Shown: positions 56,442 to 64,000 of the stretch, piece by piece
Layout of the letters: each line of letters starts with the position of its first letter
Position numbering within the stretch: position 1 is the first letter of the stretch
NCBI RefSeq assembly: GCF_024323335.1
Contig: NC_066579.1
Span: forward strand, 129,999,354-130,063,353
Length of the DNA: 64,000 bases
Direction: 5' to 3'
Source: Lathyrus oleraceus
Taxonomy: Eukaryota; Streptophyta; Magnoliopsida; Fabales; Fabaceae
Position numbers and translations under genes: made by a program
The notes under the pieces: model-generated
Databases searched by the model: none
Told to the model about the DNA's origin: nothing
What the model saw: only the letters and a program-made list of their open reading frames with translations

Positions 56442-56750
56442 GGTAATCTACATGAATAATGAAAATATAAGTATCACTAAAATAACATATTTAATTATGC
56501 CTTTAATTAAATATGCTCCCACTATTTTACTCAAAACAAATGACCCTAACCATTTGATTAGGAAAATCCCGTTGGAAGATTTTCTAGTGGGTCGAGATCC
56601 ACATTTCGTATTTTAAAATCTCAAAACAAAATAAAGGAAAACTAAGGCCATAACCGATCACCACAAGACAATAATAATAAACACATTATTATTATTAATT
56701 TAAATTTTGTTAATTAAATAAACCAAATTAAATTTCGACGACTGATCACA
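56442..56750 (-). other. R11 leader remnant
   Basis: AT-rich sequence upstream of the gag start, with an ATAATAATAATG-type run at about 56672-56698. No PBS or LTR is found before the sequence turns into Ogre 3' UTR near 56750. The small plus ORF at 56335-56616 is not supported. Confidence 0.5.
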
Positions 56751-57487
56751 CTACGTATAGTTAGCCGGGGGTTCCGGTGACGGATATTCTTTCCTTTGAG
56801 TTTATCCTTGATATGTTCACTTTTACCGGTGATGGATAATCTCTTTTTGGTCATCTACCTAGTAAACAGGTAGTTGTAAACTCTATTTGTTTCTTTTTCC
56901 CAGTAGGTTATTCTTACCTAGTAACCGGTAATGAATATTCCTCATTTTCCTCAGTGAGTCATCCTTGATATGTTTACCTTAACCGATAATGAATGTCCCT
57001 CTGCCCGAGTGTATTATCTTCCTACCCAGTAATAGGTGGTAGATAATATATCTCGTTTACTCCTGTGTTGAAGTTTTTCTTCCCCGATTGAGTCTGGATT
57101 CGTTTTTCTTTGTGAAATCGAATTTCCTTTTGTTTGTTTGGGTATTTCAGTTTTGTTCTGATTTACGCCTTTCCCTAGTGATTGTTTCTTGCTGTGTTGG
57201 TTTTATTCCAATACATACAAATTTCTTTCCCCTACAACCGAGTCTTTCCATTGATTTACTTTCATGGAAATCCCCTCGTATCTCCAACAGTTTTCAAGTT
57301 GTAGCCTGGCCTACACATAACTTTTTATCCCTAGAGTCTTGGCCCCTTAGTGAGTTTTCATTATTGAATCAATTATACTCCTATGTACTTTCAGTCTCTC
57401 TTGGTTTCTTTTCCTTTGTGGCAATATATTCCCCATAAAGATTATTTTTGCATTCATATCATATGCATCATGAGGTCTCTTAGGGAC
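56751..57487 (+). other. R13: Ogre 3' untranslated region (plus strand)
   Basis: A T-rich stretch with degenerate repeats around ACCGGTGA(TG/C)GGATA and CCTAGTAACCGGTAATGAATA (56770-57050). It ends in CATGAGGTCTCTTAGGGAC immediately before the LTR start. Long repeat-bearing UTRs between integrase and 3' LTR are typical of Ogre. No integrase is left; the left edge joins R11 at about 56750. ORFs at 57088-57438 and 57383-57604 are not supported. Confidence 0.65.
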
Positions 57488-57730
57488 TGTAAGACCCTAA
57501 TTTTGACCCTAAGATCCCTCATGGCATCATATCATTGCTCATTGCATTGCCTCAAGGATCATAGCATGTGTAGCTCCTTAGCCTTAGGGTTGGGACTTGT
57601 GTGAGTTGGTTTGAGACCAACAAGCATACTTGAATTGTATATTATTGCTTTTATTATTTTGTTTACTAACCAAAATCACAAAAATATGTCACTAACCTCT
57701 TTTGTTTTGAAGCTCAAGCAATCATGAGAT
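57488..57730 (+). repeat. R13: start of Ogre 3' LTR, cut by R14
   Basis: It begins TGTAAGACCCTAATTTTGACC and is collinear by eye with the first ~240 bp of R12 (for example CCCTCATGGCATCATA and ACTAACCAAAA(G/T)CACAAAAATATGTCACTAAC, each present in both). The match ends at AATCATGAGAT, where the R14 LTR starts. Confidence 0.82.
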
Positions 57731-57882
57731 TGTCGCATTACGCGAAAAACCGGCGGGAAAACAAGAACAACAGAGCCGCCACCGTGCGTTATTTATCCCA
57801 AAAGAGGGAAAGGAAACGCTCAGAGTAAACCTGGAAAGAACATGGTCTCGCGACCAGAGAGAATGGGATCGGGAGTCGGTTA

Positions 57883-57930
57883 TGCGAAGGGAAGGTATTA
57901 GCACCCCTACGCATCCGTCGTACTCGACGG
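57883..57930 (-). ncRNA. Conserved two-hairpin element near the R14 LTR end
   Basis: Stem 1 is TGCGAAGGG (57883-57891) with CCCCTACGCA (57904-57913), one A-A mismatch, enclosing AAGGTATTAGCA. After one T, stem 2 is CCGTCG (57915-57920)/CGACGG (57925-57930) with loop TACT. Compared with R1, TACA/TGTA became TGCG/CGCA and CCATGG/CCATGG became CCGTCG/CGACGG, so pairing is kept. Confidence 0.65.
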
Positions 57931-58280
57931 GATCCACGCACAATAGGAAGGAAAATTGGTTGCTAAAACACTGCTCAAATAAACATCTACACAGGCTGAA
58001 AGAGACACAAGAAAACAGACAAGGCTGACTCGGCAGGATATCGCATCCTGGGCCTACTTAGTCTATCAAGCATAGACATCAGAGTCAAAGTAGTTCGACT
58101 GGGGAAACGACACATGCTCGCTAGGATGTCGCATCCTATGCATACGTATCTCCTTTGGACGAAGGAGAATCAGAGCATCCGTAGCTCGGCTAACACGCAC
58201 ACAGACAGAAACAGGCAAAGGCAAACGTGGAGCCTGAATGCCAATCACTGGGCTTACATCAGCATCCGAACCAAAAACGC

Positions 58281-58420
58281 ACTCAAAAGGGCAAACATGG
58301 AGCCCGACAACCAATTGATGGAATTATGTCAGCATCCGAACCCAAAACACACTCAAAAGGGCAAACATGGAGCCCGACAACCAATTGATGGAATTATGTC
58401 AGCATCCGAACCCAAACGCA
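58281..58420. repeat. Exact 70-bp tandem repeat in the R14 LTR
   Basis: ACTCAAAAGGGCAAACATGG starts at 58281 and 58351, with near-identical 70-bp units; shorter relatives flank it (58215-58280 and 58421-58470). It creates the overlapping plus ORFs at 58114-58515 and 58367-58855, which are not genes. Confidence 0.88.
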
Positions 58421-61400
58421 CGCACACTGGAACCCGAATGCCACTCGATGGACTTACATCAGCTTCCAAGCACACAACAAGACACAGGAAGAAGAAGGGT
58501 CTCGATTGCAACTAGGGCAAGAGAAAGGGGAGGTCTCAATCGCAACGAGGGCGAGAGAAAAGCATTAGTGTTAGTTGTTAGTCAAACTCGGCAAGACATC
58601 GCATCTCGTGCCTACGTATCTCATCTGAACGTGAGAATCAGAGTTGCCGTAGTTCGGCTAAACTATTCCTGTTGGTTTGTGTTTTTTAAGTGGACGGCGT
58701 CACTACGCAATCTACCGGATGCTCGACCTTTAGAGACTTACTCACCTGTAGTAGAAGGAGTTAACGTATCCTTAAGAGGGGATAATGTTTGTTTGTGTTT
58801 TAGGAAAGCTCAAGCAAGAAAGGAAGTCCTATACGAAGGAACCGTGCTACCTTAATTGACATGCAAACGAGACTACGCGGAGTCTAGCAAACCTAGGGGA
58901 TACAATCACACCACACAAACATATACAGCATGAAGTAAACACACCAACAAGGGGCTCAAACATCAGGGCTAGGCTTTAGTCGAGGGGTCATATCAACCTC
59001 AACAAACAAGCCTCTGTATCGGGGTCAGGTTAGCTCTTAACCTTGCCATTGAGAGGCTAAGGTGAAGCTAGATGAAAGGTGATGAGGGGTGTGCCTCATT
59101 GCTTCAATCTCAAGTCAGAGAGAGCATCAGACAAGGGAGCGTGGGTCCAGAATGGGGGGACCCTTCTACGCTCAGGACATAGACTCGACAGTACAATGTA
59201 CAAGATCTTGGGCTTGGATCTCAATGCTACAACCATGTGATGGGAGCAAGGAGAAGACTCACAGAATAGTGGGGGATAGATTGCTTATCCCTACCTTCCA
59301 CCAATTGCCTCAAATGAGGACTTTTCACCTGCTTGGGACAAATATAAACATACACAAGCATTGCCTCTTAAGGAGGACTTCAGACAGTTTTGCCCGGCCC
59401 GGTAACAGCCGGGTCTCCAGACTACATGAAGAAGAAGGTTCTATACCTCAATGCCAATTGCTTATAAGCAAAGCAATGCAAAGCAAGTTCTTAAGAGAAC
59501 TGAGCAACTAAGTGTACCTGTACAAAAGTCAAACAGAATCAGCATCCCATTCATAATCAGACAACAATATAATGACCAATTAACAATCCCAATGATGTGC
59601 ATAGCACAAAGCTCAAGGCTCAAACACCCTACAAAACAGCCACATTAGTTTACAAGTATCAAGCAAAACATCCCAAATGTGAAACAATATCCTTAAGCCT
59701 TAACCTCTTAACCTGAAAAGCCACAATCACATTCAAATGTAAGTAACATGACCACTAGGACTAGCCTAGGGTCAAAAAGATGGAAAAATATTAAAACAGC
59801 AACCAATTTATGATCAAAGTCAAGCTATTTCAATAACAAAGGGATCCCAATTGGTCCCATATTCAAACTATGTACACATTTTAATTTATGCAACATATAA
59901 GGCAAAAGATGCAATGTTAAGTCACATATGAACAACCAGCAAGATCACATCAAAAAAAATATCAAAACAACACAGTAAATTCCACAAAAATTATATCCTA
60001 AACAGGGGACATTCAACAAGCTACATGTCAAATTTCCATACAATTTGGCCTAGTGGAACTATGGGAATTAATTCAACATGTCTAAGCATGCAAAAACACA
60101 ATCAAATGAGGTTACAAAATATACATCAACTTCAATCCAATGGTAAACAGTGACATTTAATGGGAAATGGATGGGACCAAAGCCAAATGAAAGCTACACA
60201 TGTCAGGAACTATTCTACCAAATTTCATGTTCATATCATTCATCATGCTCATTCTATGCACAAAATAAGGCAGACTAGTTCAAAGGAAGCACTAAGCCTA
60301 CAAACAGAATTATTGCATTCAAATCCACATCAACACAATCCCAAAAATTCTCAAACAATTTACACCTAAACAGGGGATAATCAAGGTCTACCATGTCAAA
60401 TTTGAGCTCATTTGGGCAAATGGAACCATGTTAATGAAAATCAACAAAAACAGACACAATAATAGGCTCCAAATCACAACAACAACACATACTTCCACTT
60501 CAAAAATTCATAATTCAATGAAAACAACAAAGAAATGGATGAGACCAAAACAGGGAGGTCCTAACATGTGTCTTCTATTAGCATATCAAATTTCATGAAT
60601 ATCCAAAACACTATGAGCATTTCACAATCAATCTACCAACATGCATCATATGAGCTTGCAAATTCAACCATCAGAAAAGAAAAATCATGATCAATTCGAA
60701 AACACAAGGAAAAATTCCACAAAAATTACCAGGGGATCCTAACATGTCAATGAGCATCCATACCAAATTTCAATCAATTCTAACAAGGATAGGTCATGCT
60801 AAAAAAACCGACAAATTGGCATCAAGAGGTGTGACACCAATTGTCACACCTAAGTTTGAAAAATTGTAACTCATTGATCAAGTATCAAAAACTCAAGAAA
60901 TTTACATGGAAAAAAACCTCAGCCAGTCAACAATCAACACAAAAATTTTCAGCTATTTATCATACAAAATGAGGATTTCATGACCAAATCATTCAAAGGT
61001 ATCAAATTATGCACATGTGGAAGAAACCCTAGGTCAAATGAAAAATATACCAAGCACAACTTTGACCAATAGGTCAAAAATCATCTACACTCAACCACAA
61101 AGTCAACAAAATTATTTTCACAATTTTCTGATTTTTCTATGGTTTTATATGATTTTTCTAAGGTCACATGTATTTTTTTATGATTTTTTGGAATAATATA
61201 AATTAAATTGGTTTTCATTAATGGCATATCTGTAATTACGTGAACAGTACCGCGGGAAACATCCTATCCAAATTTTCAAACAGAATTTCGGATCAAACAG
61301 GTTATTTTCTCCAGGAACTTCATCTTCTTTACCAGAAACACAAGAACACGATGAACATCGAATCATCACCAAAATGAACAAATGAATATTCGTTGGAATC

Positions 61401-61990
61401 GTCTAAGAACGAGGAATGCGAATATGTCCATGATTTAACCTACAAGTTCCTAAATCTCACGGATCGAGCCAAGAAAGTTTCACAGTCAAACATTCAGATC
61501 CACATAACTTCATCAATACCTAACGAAAATTCATGATCTAAGTTGCAGTGTAATCTATGTTCCACGATCTACCTAAACCACATGCTGATTTCAAGAATCG
61601 AAGGATTCGAAATCTCACCTTATGAATGTGCAGTTCGTGTTCTTGAGCTTTTCGAGCCTCCAATTGTCAAAACAGATGTCCTATGGTGTTGTGGAAGATG
61701 AATGCAAGTAGAAGTTTAGCTCGACACAGCTTGATGATGTAGAAACTTCAAGATGCCATGGGTGAACAAGGTGATGACAGTTGCGGTTTAGCCAAGTTCT
61801 TCACGATTTCTCCTGCAACAGTTCCTCAATAACACCTACAAATGATGATTAACACAAGAGAAACCAAAAAGAATCATGAAATTCGAAGGAAAAAATGAGA
61901 AAAAGTTTGAAGAATTTTGAGAGAATTTGGAGAATTTTTGGTTTGGATCTGAGAAAATGAATTGTGATTAGCTGTTTCTGTTATGATTAG

Positions 61991-62004
61991 TCTATATATA
62001 TGAT
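61991..62004 (-). promoter_or_regulatory. Candidate TATA box of R14 LTR
   Basis: Minus-strand CATATATATAGAC lies about 1.1 kb from the LTR start and about 190 bp downstream of the GCATCGATAC repeat array. Confidence 0.55.
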
Positions 62005-62190
62005 GCACTAATGATGCTTGCTAATCACAATTAAGCAGATGCCAAGGGATTAATGAAAACCAAGGTGTTTTGCAAATCTGCCAATTAGTGGTGCATGAAG
62101 TAATATGGACGTGAACAGTAAACAATGCATGATCAAAACAGAGTTATGTGTTGATACCCAAGCTTCTGCATCAATGCATAGCACATATTT

Positions 62191-62440
62191 AACAGTATGC
62201 ATCGATGCCAAACTCGTATGCATCGATACATAACACTTTTTAACAGTATGCATCGATACATAACTTGTTTGTATCAATACAAGGCACTTTTTAACAGTAT
62301 GCATCGATACATAACTTGTTTGCATCGATACAAGGCACTTTTTAACAGTGTGCATCGACACATAACTCGTGTGCATCGATACATGGCCCTTTTTTGCCTT
62401 GCACGCATCGATACGAAATTCGTATGCATCGATACATGGA
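62191..62440 (-). repeat. 51-bp tandem repeats with ATGCATCGATAC motifs upstream of the R14 TATA box
   Basis: AACAGTATGCATCG-type unit starts lie at 62191, 62242, 62293 and 62344, an exact 51-bp period; degenerate copies follow to about 62440. Each unit has two copies of GCATCGATAC or close variants, overlapping ATGCAT and ATCGAT. The unit ORFs on both strands (62050-62574) are artefacts. Confidence 0.88.
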
Positions 62441-63289
62441 AAATTTTGCCATGCACGCCCGGTGGTAATTTGACCATATCTCCTCAACCGTTCATCCGAT
62501 TCTCACGATCTTGGACTTTCTGGAAATGGGAGAGAAAGATCTACAACTTTCATGTTGAACAAAATTCCATTTGAAGATTTTTTGACAATGGAAAGTTGAG
62601 TTGAAGTCGTTCCAAAAACTTGCCATTTTTTGGAAACTTGAAACCATAAGTCACTTTTCCTTTTGGAAACTTTTGGTATGACCTCAAATCCTTCAATGTG
62701 AGTATTTGAAATGTCAAATGAGACTTGTTTGAACATGAATGGAGTATTTCTAATCACTCCCACCCTCCAAATCCACAATTGACTTTGCAGTTGACTGGCT
62801 AGGGCTTCAGTTGAAATTCAGCTTGACTGATGACTTCCGAGCATCCAATCTTTGGCCAAATTACTTCAAAATGATCCTTAGACCATATGAGCTTGATAAA
62901 TCCACCCTAGTGCTTTGTCTCAATGAAAATGGCACTTGCTTGCTTGATTGACTGATTCTCCTGATCAGTTTGACCCAATTTGTCTGGGGAACTTGCACTT
63001 GGGCCAATGGCCATGCAATGTTATGCAATGAGTTATGTTAACGACCTAATATGAAATGAATGTACAAAGGTAGGGTGCAAATTTGAGGTGCTACAGCTGC
63101 CCCTATTCAATCAACTGGGAACCCGAATGGATGAGAGCAACGACTGTCAGACTTTCAGGGTAAACAGGGATTGAATACCAAGAACCGTAGAAATTTGCAC
63201 ACTGCTGGAAATTTTTTCTTTTTTCTGCTTCAGAGGTACAACCACATCCAGACATCGACACACGATGCATGGGATCCGAAACCTCAACT

Positions 63290-64000
63290 AGATGCCAGCG
63301 GACAACTAGGAAAAACTCAACGTTTACCAAAACCAACGGAGAGGTAACTCAACTCTACTGGGGATAACCAGGAAAGGATACAACCATACGTCAGCGGACG
63401 TAATGGGAAAAACTCAACGTTTACCAAAACCAACGGAGAGGTAAATCCACGTGGGGATAGGTACAACTAGACGTCATAGGACGAATAGGGAAAAACTCAG
63501 CGTTTACCAAGACCAACGGAGAGGTAACCAATCATTAATGAATGACTGGAAGGATAGTGATACAACCATACGTCAGCGGACGAAATGGGAAAAACTCAAC
63601 GTTTACCAAGACCAACGGAGAGGTAGCCAGTCATCATATGATGAATGGGAAGAGAGATACAACCATACGTCAGCGGACGTAATGGGGAAAAACTCAGCGT
63701 TTACCAAAACCAACGGAGAGGTAGCCAGACATCATAGGATGAATGGGAAGGATAGTGGTACAACCATACGTCAGCGGACGTAATGGGGAAAAACTCAACG
63801 TTTACCAAAACCAACGGAGAGGTAAATCCACATGGGGACAAGTACAACTAGACGTCATAGGACGAATAGGGAAAAACTCGACGTTTACCAAGACCAACGG
63901 AGAGGTAACCAGACATCATAGGATGAACAGGAAGACTCGACCAGACGTCATAGGACGAAAGGGAGAAGCTCGACGTTTATCGACACCAACGGAGAAGGAG
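63290..64000 (-). repeat. R14 3' UTR tandem array, units of about 80-100 bp
   Basis: The core AAAACTCAACGTTTACCAA followed by AACCAACGGAGAGGTA recurs at least eight times (near 63311, 63411, 63490, 63591, 63691, 63789, 63873 and 63964), separated by variable TACAACCATACGTCAGCGGA or TACAACTAGACGTCATAGGA parts. Two unit lengths alternate (about 82 and 97-101 bp). The array runs past the window end. Tandem repeats upstream of the 3' LTR are typical of Ogre and can seed satellite DNA. The plus ORF at 63451-63783 is produced by it. Confidence 0.9.

Larger units (their letters stand above)
46171..56750 (-). mobile_element. R11: Tork/TNT1-like Ty1/copia element, 5' LTR missing
   Basis: Minus strand: leader 56750-56442, gag from ATG 56441, pol to 47577, polypurine tract, 3' LTR 47556-46171. 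The coding region is interrupted by solo LTR R12 (50642-55540). No LTR or PBS is found above 56442; instead the sequence changes to Ogre R13 near 56750, so the 5' LTR was lost. The coding parts have scattered stops. TNT1-like lineage is suggested by the CGSHICTNVQGLKRSR and SGLIIRLEKCYYVP segments. Confidence 0.83.
57731..63095 (-). repeat. R14 3' LTR (5365 bp)
   Basis: In element orientation it starts TGTAGCACCTCAAATTTGC (63095) and ends GTAATGCGACA (57731). It contains a TATA box (61991-62004), 51-bp tandem repeats upstream of it, 70-bp repeats and dispersed ~80-bp repeats of the CTCGGCA...CGTACGTATCTC type (near 58030, 58117 and 58586), and the hairpin element. Many ORFs (58066-62778) are by-products of the repeats. 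Outer borders agree with TG...CA rules. Confidence 0.8.
57731..64000 (-). mobile_element. R14: Ogre-type element, 3' LTR and 3' UTR only
   Basis: A minus-strand element whose 3' LTR (57731-63095) is nested in the R13 LTR; bases GAGAT (57726-57730) would be its target duplication, with the partner outside the window. To the right follows its 3' UTR with a tandem array running to the window end. Integrase and all other genes must lie beyond 64000. Ogre-type membership rests on the 5.4 kb LTR, the two-hairpin element, the PBS-like block in the LTR and the repeat-filled UTR. Confidence 0.8.

Noticed and set aside
58114..58855. Two overlapping plus ORFs with repeated peptide segments
   Set aside because: Produced by 70-bp repeats in the R14 LTR, antisense to the element.
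62191..62440. Repeat array suggesting CRISPR-like spacing
   Set aside because: Units are direct tandem repeats without unique spacers, in a plant LTR; no cas genes and wrong organism type.

Overview
The window looks like a repeat-rich intergenic block from a plant nuclear genome, most likely a legume of the pea/vetch/lentil group (Fabeae) or a close relative. The reasons are several Ogre-type Ty3/gypsy elements with kilobase-long LTRs, SIRE/Maximus-type Ty1/copia elements, and LTRs carrying GTAATCGATTAC-like motifs. The genus assignment is inference. I see no convincing host gene. Nearly every long reading frame belongs to a transposable element. Elements are numbered R1-R14 from left to right.

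Layout. 1-8481: R1, an Ogre/Tat element on the minus strand (RT start, predicted spliced intron, gag-protease, ORF1, PBS, 2.3 kb 5' LTR). 8482-11918: R2, part of another Ogre LTR into which R1 inserted. R2 itself sits in the gag gene of R3 (11919-~13834), a minus-strand copia. R3 abuts or interrupts the 5' LTR of R4 (~13835-22155), a plus-strand SIRE-type copia with a decayed extra 3' (env-like) frame. R4's reverse transcriptase is split by R5 (17979-19540), a solo LTR with perfect TSD. 22156-26977 is AT-rich, non-coding DNA with a long hairpin and a probable non-autonomous DNA transposon. 26978-28479: R6, a dead LINE. It is cut by R7, a chromovirus LTR (28480-29672 and 37719-~38560), which is in turn split by R8 (29673-37718). 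R8 is a complete, very young Tekay-type chromovirus: 1450-codon gag-pol intact, LTRs differing by about four substitutions, TSD TTAAC.

38691-40054 holds two Stowaway-like MITEs. 40560-45182: R9, a dead MULE transposase with a C-terminal OTU-protease-like domain, split by solo LTR R10 (42117-44504). 46171-56750: R11, a minus-strand Tork/TNT1-like copia lacking its 5' LTR, split by R12 (50642-55540), a 4.9 kb Ogre solo LTR with perfect TSD. 56751-57730: R13, the 3' end of a plus-strand Ogre. It is interrupted by R14 (57731-64000), a minus-strand Ogre whose 5.4 kb 3' LTR and repeat-filled 3' UTR are seen; the rest lies outside the window.

Only R8 looks able to encode all proteins for its own movement. 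The other elements are dead, solo or truncated. The most interesting signals are in the LTRs, not the coding genes. First, family-specific palindromic motif clusters lie upstream of the TATA box in nearly every readable LTR promoter. Second, a two-hairpin structure with compensatory changes sits at a fixed distance from the 3' end of three different Ogre LTR families. Third, a primer-binding-site look-alike lies inside the same three LTRs. All alignments were made by eye.
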